Origin: Candidatus Endomicrobiellum cubanum
Lineage (GTDB): Bacteria; Elusimicrobiota; Endomicrobiia; Endomicrobiales; Endomicrobiaceae
DNA: 46,255 nucleotides
Direction: 5' to 3'
Assembly: GCA_031269735.1 (NCBI GenBank)
Contig: JAISYS010000043.1
Coordinates: 1 to 46,255, forward strand
Under the pieces are notes generated by a model. That model saw only the letters and a list, made by a program, of their open reading frames with translations, ran no database searches and was not told the origin of the DNA. Positions 8,356 through 18,056 of the stretch are shown piece by piece. A program made the translations under genes and the position numbers. Position 1 is the first letter of the stretch. Every line of letters begins with the position of its first letter.

Positions 8356-8358
8356 AAA

Positions 8359-9888
8359 ATGAACTTAAAAAAGTTTTTACCAGTTTTGGATGGAATGCTT
8401 TTTGGTAAAGAGGACGTAGATATTTTAGGTGTTTCTTACAATTCAAAAGAAGTTAAATCTGGTTTTGCTTTTTTTGCCTTGTCTGGGCAAAATACAAATG
8501 GAAGTAAATATATTAATGATGCTGTAAGTAATGGAGCAGCTGTAATTATTCGTACTGAAAAACAAGAAAATTGTCCTGTAACACAGATTATTGTTAAAGA
8601 TATTTTAAAGTTTATGGCTGTTTTTTGTGCTAGATTCTATGATTATCCTGATAGAAAACTGAATGTTATAGGCATAACTGGTACAAATGGAAAAACTACT
8701 ATTTCTTATATGATAGAAAGTATATTTAACTACTCTAACATAGATTGTGCAGTTATGGGGACTATTAACTACAGATACAAAGGAAATATTATAAAAGCGC
8801 CCAATACAACTCCTCAATCTTTAGATATTTATAAGTTTATGAGAAGTGTTGTAGATAGTGGTGTAAAGAATATAGCAATGGAAGTTTCTTCTCATGCGTT
8901 AAGTTTATATAGAGTTTATGGTATAGATTTCGATATAGCAATTTTTACAAATCTCACACAAGACCATCTGGATTTTCATAAAAACATGGATGAATATTTT
9001 AATGCGAAGTCTGTTTTATTTAAAAATTTAGGGAACAACGACGATAAAAATAAAAAGTATGCTATACTTAATTTTGATGATAAGTACGGGAAAAAACTTG
9101 CAAAGCTTGTAGCAAATGCGCAAGTCAAATTTTACTCTACGGTCAAAAACACAAATTCTGACTTTACAGCATTAAATATATCTATTGAAAATAATGGGAC
9201 AAGTTTTGATTTAATTTTTGATGGACTAAAAGAAAAAGTAAATATTAAACATATTGGACTACATAATGTTTATAATGCTTTAGCTTCTTTTGGTGCGGCT
9301 ATTTGTAGTGGCATTTCTTTTAAGGCAGTAATAGAAGGTATAAATAATTCTGCTCAAGCTCCTGGAAGACTTGAAAGAGTTGATATAGGAGGTTTAGAAT
9401 TTGATGTTGTTGTAGACTATGCACATACTAGCGATGCATTAGAAAATGTTTTATCTGCAATAAAAAAATTAAAACCAAAACGAATTATTACTGTTTTTGG
9501 TTGTGGTGGCGATAGAGATAGAACTAAGAGGCCTATAATGGGCAAAATTGCCGTTGAAATGAGTGATTTTGTTTTTGTAACTTCAGATAATCCAAGAACG
9601 GAAAATCCAAATGAAATTGTGCTAGACATAGAAGTTGGAATAAAAAAATCTTATAAAGATAATTATAAAGTTGTCGTGGCTAGACAAGAAGCTATAAAAG
9701 AGGCAGTGTTTATGGCTGGTAAAGGTGATATTGTTTTACTTGCAGGAAAAGGCCATGAAGTTTACCAAATTGTTGGCACACAAAAAATACATTTTAGCGA
9801 TGTAGAAATGGCAAAGAAATATATTGTTTTAAAAAAGCAAAAAGAGAATGTTCAATCAGAAAGTGTTCAAAAGGAGTTTTCTTTCTAA
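8359..9888 (+). CDS. murE: UDP-MurNAc-L-Ala-D-Glu:meso-DAP ligase MurE
   Basis: MurE adds the third amino acid of the peptidoglycan stem peptide in the cytoplasm. The 509-residue protein has the Mur-ligase P-loop GITGTNGKTT at about residue 105, the central ATPase domain (EVSSHAL, FTNLTQDHLDFH) and the C-terminal domain. The DNPR motif at about 410-413 marks specificity for meso-diaminopimelate rather than lysine, so the wall is DAP-type. The murF ATG overlaps its stop codon, indicating coupled translation. It looks intact. Confidence 0.96.
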   Translation: MNLKKFLPVLDGMLFGKEDVDILGVSYNSKEVKSGFAFFALSGQNTNGSKYINDAVSNGAAVIIRTEKQENCPVTQIIVKDILKFMAVFCARFYDYPDRKLNVIGITGTNGKTTISYMIESIFNYSNIDCAVMGTINYRYKGNIIKAPNTTPQSLDIYKFMRSVVDSGVKNIAMEVSSHALSLYRVYGIDFDIAIFTNLTQDHLDFHKNMDEYFNAKSVLFKNLGNNDDKNKKYAILNFDDKYGKKLAKLVANAQVKFYSTVKNTNSDFTALNISIENNGTSFDLIFDGLKEKVNIKHIGLHNVYNALASFGAAICSGISFKAVIEGINNSAQAPGRLERVDIGGLEFDVVVDYAHTSDALENVLSAIKKLKPKRIITVFGCGGDRDRTKRPIMGKIAVEMSDFVFVTSDNPRTENPNEIVLDIEVGIKKSYKDNYKVVVARQEAIKEAVFMAGKGDIVLLAGKGHEVYQIVGTQKIHFSDVEMAKKYIVLKKQKENVQSESVQKEFSF

Positions 9889-11309
9889 TGGAACCTTGTT
9901 ATCTTAGTGAATTATTACCTTGTTCAAGTAGCTTTCAAAACATTTTAGTAAGAGGCATATCTATAGATTCTAGGACTATACTTAAAGATGAAATTTATTT
10001 TGCAATAGAAGGTAATCGTTACGATGGACATGACTTTATAAAAGACGCTATCTCTAAAGGAGGATGTGCTGTAGTTTATTCAAAATACATGTGTTTTGAT
10101 GATCAAAGTATTAGTCATTTAAATAAAGTTGCTATGTTAAAAACAAAAGATACTCTTGTTGCGCTTGGAGAAGCTTCTAGAAGTTACATTGAGAAATTTA
10201 AAAATGTTAAAAAAGTTGGTATAACAGGTTCTAATGGAAAAACAACTACAAAAGAAATGTTATCTTCAATTTTACAAAACAATGGGAAAACTCTTTCAAG
10301 TAAAGGAAATTTTAATAATAGAATAGGCCTTCCTTTATCTGCTTTTAATTTGGCTTCGGATATTGATTATTCTGTTTTTGAAATGGGAACATCTGTTTTT
10401 GGCGAAATAAACATATTGTCAAGTATTGTAAAACCAGATATTGGGGTTATTACAAACATAGGGGTTTCTCATATTGAAACGTTTGGATCTTTAGAAAGGG
10501 TTTTAAATGAAAAAATAGACTTATTTTATAATGTAAATAAAGATGGGACGATAGTTATTAACAATGACGATAAAAATTTAAAAAACTTATTACATAAAAA
10601 ATTTAAAGCTAAGAAATTTGTTAGTTATTCTTTAGAGGATATAAATTCAGATGTTTATGCGAAAAACATAAAAATGTCAGAAAATGGAACTAACTTTACT
10701 CTCTCTCATAATAAAGATTCAATAAATGTCTTTATTCCGGTAAGGGGTATTTTTAATGTTTCAAATGCATTAGCTGCAGCATCTTGTGCAGTTGGTTTAG
10801 GTGTGCGGCTTTTAGATATCAAAGCAGGTTTAGAAAATTTTAATCCTCCTAAAATGAGAATGAGTGTTCAAACTACATCTAATGGGTGCATCCTAATTAA
10901 TGATGCTTATAATGCAAATCCGAGCTCTGTAAAAGCTTCTATTGAAACTACTTTAGATTTATATCCTAACAAACAAATTAATCTTGTTTTAGGAGATATG
11001 CTTGAGCTGGGAGTAGATTCAGATAAATTTCATTTTGAGATGGGTAAGTTTATTGCTGCTAAAAATATAAATTCTGTTAGTCTTTTAGGGGAAAAATCTG
11101 TAAATATAAAAAATGCTATAAATAATAAAAATGTTTTTTATGCCAAAAACAAGGAGGAACTTTTTTTGCATTTAAAAACCCTTTTAGTAAATAATGCTGT
11201 TTTTTTATTTAAAGCTTCAAGGGGTATAAAGTTAGAAGAAGTTTATGAGAAATTTTATAATGAGTTTTTAGACAGACCTACTATTTGTAAAGAGAGGCGA
11301 ACTAATTAA
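9888..11309 (+). CDS. murF: UDP-MurNAc-tripeptide:D-Ala-D-Ala ligase MurF
   Basis: MurF attaches D-Ala-D-Ala to complete the UDP-MurNAc-pentapeptide. The 473-residue protein shows the P-loop GITGSNGKTTTKEM at about residue 111, GNFNNRIGLPLS, EMGTSVFGEI and the C-terminal INDAYNANPSS. Order, length and motifs are standard. It overlaps murE by one base and mraY by one base (TAATG), so the three genes are translationally coupled. Confidence 0.95.
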   Translation: MEPCYLSELLPCSSSFQNILVRGISIDSRTILKDEIYFAIEGNRYDGHDFIKDAISKGGCAVVYSKYMCFDDQSISHLNKVAMLKTKDTLVALGEASRSYIEKFKNVKKVGITGSNGKTTTKEMLSSILQNNGKTLSSKGNFNNRIGLPLSAFNLASDIDYSVFEMGTSVFGEINILSSIVKPDIGVITNIGVSHIETFGSLERVLNEKIDLFYNVNKDGTIVINNDDKNLKNLLHKKFKAKKFVSYSLEDINSDVYAKNIKMSENGTNFTLSHNKDSINVFIPVRGIFNVSNALAAASCAVGLGVRLLDIKAGLENFNPPKMRMSVQTTSNGCILINDAYNANPSSVKASIETTLDLYPNKQINLVLGDMLELGVDSDKFHFEMGKFIAAKNINSVSLLGEKSVNIKNAINNKNVFYAKNKEELFLHLKTLLVNNAVFLFKASRGIKLEEVYEKFYNEFLDRPTICKERRTN

Positions 11310-12394
11310 TGCTGTATCACATATTTTATAATTTGAGTAATGTTTTTACCCCTTTTAACCTTTTTGGATATATTACGTTTAGAGCAGGCGGTGCCATTTT
11401 AACAAGTCTTTTAATATGTTTTATATTTGGTCCATATATCATAAAAAAGCTAAAAAATTTTAAAGCTAAGCAAATTGTTAGAGAATATGGACCTGCTCAA
11501 CATTTAAGCAAAAATGGTACTCCTACCATGGGTGGACTTATTATAATAATATCTGTTGTAGTGGCAACTCTTTTGTGGGCAAGGCTTGATAATAGATTTA
11601 TTATTTGGTTTTTGTGCGGGATAATATGGTTTGGACTTTTGGGTTTTTTAGATGATTATTTAAAATTAAAAAAACATAGCTCAGATGGCCTTTCTGCTAA
11701 AAGTAAACTTTTTGGACAAACTGTTTTTGCCGCAGCTATTGCTGCATATTTAAATTTTTCTCCTTCAAATCCAGACTATGTGACACTTGTCAATATTCCT
11801 TTTTTTAAGAGTTTATTTGTGAACTTTTCTTTTTTTTATATAGTTTTTGTAATAATCACACTTGTTGGTAGTTCTAATGCAGTTAACTTAACAGATGGTC
11901 TAGATGGCCTTGCAATAGGCAATATAATAATTGTTGCGTTTACTCTTGCATTATTTTCTTATTTTGCAGGTCATATAAAAATAGCTGATTATTTAAAAAT
12001 TATCCATGTTTCCGGAGCTGGAGAAATTGCGGTATTTTTAAGTGCTATTGTAGGTTCTGGACTTGGGTTTTTATGGTATAATTCTCACCCTGCAGAAATT
12101 TTTATGGGCGATACAGGCAGTTTGTTTTTAGGAGGAATTTTAGGTATGACTGCAGTGTTTATAAAACAAGAACTTATTTTAGTATTGCTTGGAGGTATTT
12201 TTGTTATAGAAGCTTGCTCTGTATTACTCCAAGTTTTTTATTATAAAAAAACAAAAAAAAGAATTTTTAAAATGGCACCTATACATCATCACTTTGAGAT
12301 GCTTGGACTTTCTGAAACTAAAGTTACGATAAGGTTTTGGATTATAGGTATAATACTTGCAATACTTTCTTTTGCTTCTTTGAAATTGAGGTAG
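11309..12394 (+). CDS. mraY: Phospho-MurNAc-pentapeptide transferase MraY
   Basis: MraY transfers phospho-MurNAc-pentapeptide to undecaprenyl phosphate, making lipid I in the inner membrane. The 361-residue protein has about ten membrane spans. It carries the family boxes: GTPTMGG near residue 70, catalytic Asp pair LDDYLK at 115-116, NLTDGLDGLA near 193, FMGDTGSL near 270 and PIHHHFEMLG near 325. All key residues are present. Confidence 0.96.
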   Translation: MLYHIFYNLSNVFTPFNLFGYITFRAGGAILTSLLICFIFGPYIIKKLKNFKAKQIVREYGPAQHLSKNGTPTMGGLIIIISVVVATLLWARLDNRFIIWFLCGIIWFGLLGFLDDYLKLKKHSSDGLSAKSKLFGQTVFAAAIAAYLNFSPSNPDYVTLVNIPFFKSLFVNFSFFYIVFVIITLVGSSNAVNLTDGLDGLAIGNIIIVAFTLALFSYFAGHIKIADYLKIIHVSGAGEIAVFLSAIVGSGLGFLWYNSHPAEIFMGDTGSLFLGGILGMTAVFIKQELILVLLGGIFVIEACSVLLQVFYYKKTKKRIFKMAPIHHHFEMLGLSETKVTIRFWIIGIILAILSFASLKLR

Positions 12395-12398
12395 TTTG

Positions 12399-13718
12399 AT
12401 GAAAAAAAATATTGGAATTTTAGGACTTGGTAAAAGTGGTATTTCTGTAGCAAATCTTGCTCTTAAGTTAGGCAACAACGTTTTTGCTAGTGAGACTGCA
12501 ACAAAGACAAAGGAAATAAAAAAATTAAGTAAAAAAATTTTAGTAGAGCTTGGTGGGCATTCAGATAAAATTTTAAATTCAGATATAATTATTAAAAGTC
12601 CTGGTTTATCTCCAGATATTCCTATTTTGAAAAAAGCTAAAAATAAAAAAATAAAAATACTGAGCGAATTATCCTTTGCACTTTTAAACTCTAAATATAA
12701 AAAGATTATAGCTGTTACAGGCACAAATGGAAAAACTACGACTACTGATTTAATATCTAAGATAATAAAATCGAAACACAAAGATTCTATTGTTGTTGGA
12801 AATATAGGTCTCCCGTTGTCAGCTAAGGCCTTAACAACCACAAAAAATACTTATATAACCATGGAACTTTCGAGCTATCAGTTAGAAGATTCGCCTAATT
12901 TTAAGGCAAATATATCAGTACTGCTCAACATTAGTCCAGACCATCTCAGCCATCACAAAACAATGAAAGCTTACATAAGAGGGAAAGAAAATGTATTCGT
13001 TAATCAAAATAAAAATGATTTTTTAATAGTAAATTACGACGACAAAATATGTCGCAAGTTGTCTAAAAAAGCTAAATCAAACGTAATTTTTTTTAGTAAA
13101 AAACCTTTAAAAAATGGAATATTTTATGATGATGGGAAAATAGTTATACAAATTGGTAAAAAATATTTTCAAATAAAACCTAAGATTAATATTGTTGGGA
13201 TGCACAATATAGAAAACATTTTAGCTTCAGTATCAGCAGCTTACTTTGCAGGGATACATTTGAAATCAATAGAAAAAGTTATTTCAAAGTATAAAGGCGT
13301 TCCGCACAGAATAGAATTTGTAAAAAATATAAATGGTGTTAGTTACTATAACGATTCCAAAGCTACAAATGTTGATTCTACAAGGGTTGCTTTAGAATCT
13401 TTTGATAAAAACATTAATCTGATTATGGGTGGTCAAGATAAAGGGTTTCCATATACTTCGTTAAAACAGCTTATAAAAAAGAAAGTAAAAGCAGTATTTC
13501 TTATAGGAGAAGCTTCAAATGAAATTAAGAAAGATTTACGTGGGGTTAGCACATTTTTTGATTCTAAAAGTTTAGAACAAGCTTTAAAACAAGCTTCTAT
13601 GAATTCTAAGACCGGAGATATAGTTTTATTTTCTCCTGCTTGTGCATCTTTTGATAGTTTTAAAAACTTTGAAGAGAGAGGTAATATTTTTAAATGTCTT
13701 GTAAATAAGGGTTTTTAG
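12399..13718 (+). CDS. murD: UDP-MurNAc-L-Ala:D-Glu ligase MurD
   Basis: MurD adds D-glutamate to UDP-MurNAc-L-Ala. The 439-residue protein has an N-terminal Rossmann-like GLGKSGIS, the P-loop AVTGTNGKTTTTD at about 105, SPDHLSHH, and the C-terminal NDSKATNVDST and GGQDKG. The ATG at 12399 follows GAGGTAG and is preferred over the TTG at 12396. Its last codons and TAG stop lie in a sequence matching the terminal repeat of the dispersed elements in this window. The coding length is normal. Lys codons are very common, as in neighbouring genes. Confidence 0.95.
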   Translation: MKKNIGILGLGKSGISVANLALKLGNNVFASETATKTKEIKKLSKKILVELGGHSDKILNSDIIIKSPGLSPDIPILKKAKNKKIKILSELSFALLNSKYKKIIAVTGTNGKTTTTDLISKIIKSKHKDSIVVGNIGLPLSAKALTTTKNTYITMELSSYQLEDSPNFKANISVLLNISPDHLSHHKTMKAYIRGKENVFVNQNKNDFLIVNYDDKICRKLSKKAKSNVIFFSKKPLKNGIFYDDGKIVIQIGKKYFQIKPKINIVGMHNIENILASVSAAYFAGIHLKSIEKVISKYKGVPHRIEFVKNINGVSYYNDSKATNVDSTRVALESFDKNINLIMGGQDKGFPYTSLKQLIKKKVKAVFLIGEASNEIKKDLRGVSTFFDSKSLEQALKQASMNSKTGDIVLFSPACASFDSFKNFEERGNIFKCLVNKGF

Positions 13719-13725
13719 ATAGCCC
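13709..13725. repeat. Terminal-repeat-like sequence spanning the murD stop codon
   Basis: GGGTTTTTAGATAG shares its 14 bases exactly with the right terminal repeat of the element at 40110-40260. It continues with CCC, giving a GGG...CCC palindromic look. It contains the murD TAG (13716-13718). It could be a relic of the dispersed element or a coincidence. Confidence 0.45.
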
Positions 13726-13750
13726 TTTAAGTTAGATAAATAGGTTTTTT

Positions 13751-14854
13751 ATGTTTAAAATTGATTTTGCAAAGTACGATTATATTTTAATGATAATAAT
13801 TTGTACATGTATTATTTTTGGTTCTTTTATGGTATTTTCTTCTAGTGTTGTGATGGCTGATATAAGGTGGGCAAGTCCTTATAAATTTTTTATTAAACAA
13901 GTATTGTGGGTTTGCTTGGGTTTTGTTGCTATGTTTATTACGAGTTTTTTAATAGATTATAAGTTTTATCAAAAGTATTCTAAAATAATATATTTTCTTA
14001 CATTAGTGTTTGTAGTAATAGTCTTATTTGTTGGAGTATCTAGACTTGGAGCCAAAAGATGGTTGTTTATATCCTTTTTTACTGTACAACCTTCAGAGAT
14101 TGCTAAAGTTTCTATGATTATAATAATAGCTGATTTTATATCAAGAAAAAAAGATTTAATGGATAAGTGGATAGCTCTTTTAGCGCCTAGTGTTATTATT
14201 TTATTAATGCTTGTTCCAATAGCTTTAGAGCCGGATTTAGGTACACCTATCTTAATAGCTGGTGTTTGTTTTACAATGCTTTTTTGTGCTGGTATTAAAA
14301 TAAAAGCTATACTTTTAGGTCTTGTAAGTATAATGATTTTAATGGTAGAAGAGATTGTAAGAAAACCTTATAGGTTAGTGAGATTTAAAGACTATGTTGC
14401 TTCTTTTATAAATATAGACGCATCTTCGTATCAAGTAAAACAATCTTTGAATGCGTTAGGTTCTGGCGGATTTTTTGGGAAAGGTATTGGGAAAAGTCAA
14501 TTGAAACTTATGTATTTGCCAGAAGTGCATACTGATTTCATTTTCCCTGTTATTGGTGAAGAATTAGGCTTTGTTGGGTCAAGTTTTGTTATTATTTTTT
14601 TTATGTATATATTTTTTAAAGGCTTAAAAATGAGTAAATATATGCCGGACACTTTTACTAAATATTTGTGTTTGGGCATAACTTGTTTAATAGTATTTCA
14701 AGCAATTATAAATTTATCTGTTACTACAGGAGTTTTCCCTGCAAAAGGAGTGCCTCTCCCTTTTATTTCTTTTGGAGGCACGTCTTTAGTTATTAATATG
14801 GCAGCTGCAGGTATATTAATTAATTTATCGCAATATTCTAAAAGAATTCTATGA
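13751..14854 (+). CDS. ftsW: Septal peptidoglycan glycosyltransferase FtsW
   Basis: FtsW is the SEDS-family polymerase that works with FtsI at the septum. This 367-residue protein has about ten membrane spans and SEDS motifs: RLGAKRW, FTVQPSEIAKVSMI, LEPDLGTPI, a late AFxG-type loop region and the C-terminal LPFISFGGTSLV. The position between murD and murG identifies it as FtsW rather than RodA. It overlaps murG by 4 bp (ATGA). Confidence 0.93.
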   Translation: MFKIDFAKYDYILMIIICTCIIFGSFMVFSSSVVMADIRWASPYKFFIKQVLWVCLGFVAMFITSFLIDYKFYQKYSKIIYFLTLVFVVIVLFVGVSRLGAKRWLFISFFTVQPSEIAKVSMIIIIADFISRKKDLMDKWIALLAPSVIILLMLVPIALEPDLGTPILIAGVCFTMLFCAGIKIKAILLGLVSIMILMVEEIVRKPYRLVRFKDYVASFINIDASSYQVKQSLNALGSGGFFGKGIGKSQLKLMYLPEVHTDFIFPVIGEELGFVGSSFVIIFFMYIFFKGLKMSKYMPDTFTKYLCLGITCLIVFQAIINLSVTTGVFPAKGVPLPFISFGGTSLVINMAAAGILINLSQYSKRIL

Positions 14855-15924
14855 AATATAAAAATATAATTATCGCTTCAAGTGGTACAGGTGGACATAT
14901 TTATCCTGGTATTGCTTTAGCAAAAGAATTTGCAAAGAATGGTTATAATCCAATTTTTTTTATAACCAATAATGAAATTTCTATTGAGATTTTAAGAAAT
15001 AATGGTTTTAAATATATTTTGTTTAATCTTTCTGGAATGCCTAGAAAGATTTCTTTTTCGTTTTGGGTATTTTTAAGCAGGTTATTTTTGTCGTTTTTAA
15101 AAGCTTTAAAAAATATTGCGATATTAAAGCCAGTGTTTGTTATTGGTACTGGTGGTTATATATCTGTGCCTGCTCTTGTTGCAGCAAAAATTTTGAAAAA
15201 TAAAACTTTTATACATGAACAAAACACTATCCCAGGCAAAGCAAACATAGTTTTAAATAAAATAGTTGACAAAACTTTTATAAGTTTTGAATATTCAAGA
15301 AAATACTTTAAAAATGCTAATATTGTTTTTTCTGGGTATCCTGTAAGAGAAGAGATTTTGCATGCGTCTAAAACAAAAGCTTTGGAAAATTTAGATATAG
15401 AGAATGATATTTTTACAATTTTAGTTTTTGGTGGTAGTTTGGGTGCAGTAAAACTTAATGAGGTTGCTTGTAAAAGTCTATTAGATTTGTCCAAAAGCAA
15501 ACAAGTACAAGCAATACATATCACAGGTTACAAAAGTTATTCTAACATCTTAAAACTAGTAGAATTAAATAAAAATTATCAAGTTTTTAAATATATGCAT
15601 AATATATCTGATGCTTATGCTGTAAGCGATGTTGCTATATGTCGTTGTGGAGCAGGAACAGTTTTTGAAATAAAAGCTTTAAACAAGCCTGCAGTGTTTG
15701 TACCATATCCTTATGCAACTGACAATCATCAGTATTGGAATGCAAAAGAAGTAGAAGAAGATAATAAATTTATACTTATAGAAGAGAAAGATTTAACTGA
15801 AAAAAAGTTAAAAGAAACTATAGAAATTTTACTTTCAAATCCAAAAAAAAGTGGTGATATTTGTTTTTCTAAATTGCCTCAAACTTTAATATTTAAGGAA
15901 ATAATACAATGTATAAAATCTTAG
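14851..15924 (+). CDS. murG: Lipid II synthase MurG (GlcNAc transferase)
   Basis: MurG transfers GlcNAc from UDP-GlcNAc to lipid I at the inner face of the membrane. The 357-residue GT28 protein has the N-terminal GTGGHIYPGIALA loop, GTGGYISVPAL, HEQNTIPGKAN, the second glycine loop FGGSLGA and the donor-site RCGAGTVFEI with PYPYATDNHQYWNA. It is intact. murC and murB, which usually follow, are absent; a truncated surE overlaps its end. Confidence 0.95.
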   Translation: MKYKNIIIASSGTGGHIYPGIALAKEFAKNGYNPIFFITNNEISIEILRNNGFKYILFNLSGMPRKISFSFWVFLSRLFLSFLKALKNIAILKPVFVIGTGGYISVPALVAAKILKNKTFIHEQNTIPGKANIVLNKIVDKTFISFEYSRKYFKNANIVFSGYPVREEILHASKTKALENLDIENDIFTILVFGGSLGAVKLNEVACKSLLDLSKSKQVQAIHITGYKSYSNILKLVELNKNYQVFKYMHNISDAYAVSDVAICRCGAGTVFEIKALNKPAVFVPYPYATDNHQYWNAKEVEEDNKFILIEEKDLTEKKLKETIEILLSNPKKSGDICFSKLPQTLIFKEIIQCIKS

Positions 15925-16064
15925 TATCTAATGATGATGGTATAAATGGTCCAGGTCTTAAACCTCTTATAAAGGAATTATCTAAAATTGCAAAAGTCTA
16001 TGTAACCAAAACATCAGTAGTTCCACCACCCAGACCTCCCGTCACACCAGCAATGCCGTTTTAA
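15909..16064 (+). pseudogene. surE: surE N-terminal stump fused to a proline-rich peptide end
   Basis: The first 32 codons (MYKILVSNDDGINGPGLKPL...KVYV) are the start of SurE, a 5'-nucleotidase of about 250 residues; NDDG includes metal-binding Asp residues. At about 16003 the sequence switches to a proline-rich tail, TSVVPPPRPPVTPAMPF, then a stop. That tail and the DNA after it resemble the 3' end of the peptide gene at 18433-18582 (both give a PF-stop and TTTTAATTT). The surE part is dead. The tail looks like a second, truncated copy of the peptide core. Confidence 0.75.
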
Positions 16065-16108
16065 TTTTATGCGATGATAGATAAAAATGCCTTGATTATT
16101 TTACATCT

Positions 16109-16139
16109 ATAAAAATAAAAGGGGCACTTTCGTGTCTCT
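16109..16139 (-). terminator. Terminator of the AAA-ATPase gene
   Basis: On the minus strand AGAGACAC-GAAA-GTGCCCCT forms an 8 bp stem (two G-U pairs) with a GAAA tetraloop, followed by TTTTATTTTTA. It lies about 70 bp after the stop of the minus-strand ATPase gene. Confidence 0.65.
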
Positions 16140-16211
16140 TCCTTACATTCATAGCTATTTTCTAAAACTGCTTAAGTCTACATACAACAACTTCTTTCAA
16201 TTCGTCTCTTT

Positions 16212-17765
16212 TTACTCAAACTTACAGCCTATTTCTTTATTTCCTCCAAACGCTATTGCTAACAACCTTACTTCACTACTTGCATACTTCTCATAATATT
16301 TCCTCTCCTTTATCTGTTCCATCCCTTCTTTTAGCAGCTGCTCCACTTTTCTTCCTTTCCCATGCTTTATTTCCACTACTATTACTTCTTTCCCCTTTTT
16401 TAATACTACATCTATCCTTCCTTTATTTGTATTTACTTCCCCCTCTACTTCATACTCTACTGCTATCATTAACATCATAAACATCGAGTGATAATATGCT
16501 TCTAAGCTTATATGCAAATTATTCGGAATATTCGCAAACACTTTCCTTAAACTTTCTTCTAGTCCTTTGTCATCCTTATTTCTTACTTGCTCTAATAGTT
16601 TGCTTACTACACTATTTATTTCATTTGACTGTCTATTACTGTAATTCTCTATTACATTTGTTAAAAATGCTGTCCTTACTTCCATATTTGGAAAGTCTAT
16701 TGTATACTGCGGTCTATTATTTTCTAGCTCTTTCTTTTTTATTGTCAAATATCCTGTCTGAAACAATAATGCTATATTCTCTATGCTAGTATCGCCTCTG
16801 CCCCTTAAAGAGTTCGAATCTACTACTTTTGGCCCTATAAATAATTCTAAATCATCGCGCTGTCTTATTTGCTCTATTAAAAATGTCGGTGTGCCCGTCG
16901 CAAACCAATAACTCTCAAATTCTTTCTTTCTAAAAAACGCTAATGTCGAAAATGGATTATACACAAGCGTCTTTCCATCCCACGAATACCCGTTGTACCA
17001 TCTCTTTATTTCTGACAACAGTTTCTTAACTGTCATTTTATTTGCTTTAGTAGCATTTTGTATATACTCCTTAAAATTACTTTCTAATTCTTTTTGCGTA
17101 TATCCACATATTCCTGTGCTTTCTTCCTCCATAGTTATATCTATCAAATTATTTAACCCGGAAAATATAGACAGACCTGAAAACCTTGATACCCCTGTTA
17201 AAAATACAAACCTCAAATGCTCATCACTTGCCTTTATCACTTGATAAAAGTCATGTAATGTCCTTTTTACTTCGGGATATACTTCATTCTTACTAAGATT
17301 GTCTATCAATGGTTTGTCGTATTCATCTACCAAGATTACTACTCTGTCTCCCGCTTTCTCGTGTAATTTCTCTATTAACTGCGCAAATCTGCTTGGTAAA
17401 GCGCTGTTAGTTAATTCAACTTCATATTTTGATGCTAGTGAATTTACATAATCTAATAATGAATTTTCTAGCATGCTAGACGTCTTGTACCCTATCTCCG
17501 TAAAGTCTAAATGTATTACTGGATTTGTTTTTATCCAGTCCCATTTGTCATATATATATAATCCTTCAAATATCTTTTTATTGCCTTTGAATAACTCTTT
17601 GAATGTACTTATCAGCAATGATTTTCCAAAGCGGCGGGGTCGCGATAAAAAATATACACTACCACTATTTATCAAATTATATATATGTTCTGTCTTATCT
17701 ACATATATCTTGTTGTCTTCTATCAACTTTGAAAACGATTGTGTGCTTAATGGTAACTTTTTCAT
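16212..17765 (-). CDS. AAA-ATPase-like / PD-(D/E)XK nuclease family protein
   Basis: This 517-residue protein matches the PF09820 plus PF08011 architecture common in anaerobes and gut symbionts. The N-terminal ATPase region has VYFLSRPRRFGKSLLIST (P-loop variant, about 38-55) and a Walker B-like VVILVDEYDKP (about 143). The C-terminal PD-(D/E)XK fold shows GRIDVVLKKGKEVIVVEIKHGK (about 445-466). The biological role is unknown; such genes are often multicopy and may be mobile or defensive. The gene is intact although its surroundings are decayed, and it lies between two copies of the peptide 3' end, so it probably arrived by insertion. Confidence 0.85.
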   Translation of the reverse strand: MKKLPLSTQSFSKLIEDNKIYVDKTEHIYNLINSGSVYFLSRPRRFGKSLLISTFKELFKGNKKIFEGLYIYDKWDWIKTNPVIHLDFTEIGYKTSSMLENSLLDYVNSLASKYEVELTNSALPSRFAQLIEKLHEKAGDRVVILVDEYDKPLIDNLSKNEVYPEVKRTLHDFYQVIKASDEHLRFVFLTGVSRFSGLSIFSGLNNLIDITMEEESTGICGYTQKELESNFKEYIQNATKANKMTVKKLLSEIKRWYNGYSWDGKTLVYNPFSTLAFFRKKEFESYWFATGTPTFLIEQIRQRDDLELFIGPKVVDSNSLRGRGDTSIENIALLFQTGYLTIKKKELENNRPQYTIDFPNMEVRTAFLTNVIENYSNRQSNEINSVVSKLLEQVRNKDDKGLEESLRKVFANIPNNLHISLEAYYHSMFMMLMIAVEYEVEGEVNTNKGRIDVVLKKGKEVIVVEIKHGKGRKVEQLLKEGMEQIKERKYYEKYASSEVRLLAIAFGGNKEIGCKFE

Positions 17766-17848
17766 TATTTTTCCTTATTTAAGAATTTATTATTTACACT
17801 TACTTGTCAATACGTCAATCTTGTTACTTTTTTTCTTAGAATAATCAA

Positions 17849-18031
17849 TTGACGTCCTACATTGCTACTTTTCTTTTATCTGTAATATTTATATTTATAC
17901 CTTTATCTCTTTTTATCTTTTCTCAAACAGCTTTTTATGCCCAACAGTTAAGATTCAATCCTTCTTTTTTGCCAAATTTTTTATTTGTTTTATATTATTT
18001 TGGAACACATAATATGTTTTTATTATATTAA
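17849..18031 (+). other. Possible remnant with signal-peptide-like start
   Basis: A 60-codon TTG-initiated frame starts with a hydrophobic segment (YIATFLLSVIFIFIPLSLFIF) then FYAQQLRFNPSFLPNF, which resembles a signal peptide and mature start. No ribosome site or family match is evident and it stops in AT-rich sequence. It may be a relic or a chance frame. Confidence 0.15.
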
Positions 18032-18056
18032 TTAGCTTTCTAAATAATATAATATA

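Noticed and set aside
12224-12841. 205-codon minus-strand ORF
   Set aside because: Lies antisense within mraY and murD, whose motifs are clear; no ribosome site or recognisable domain.
16256-17244. Leu-rich plus-strand ORFs opposite the ATPase gene
   Set aside because: Leu/Ser/Tyr-rich composition is what the complement of an AT-rich, Lys/Glu-rich gene produces; the minus-strand protein has real motifs.
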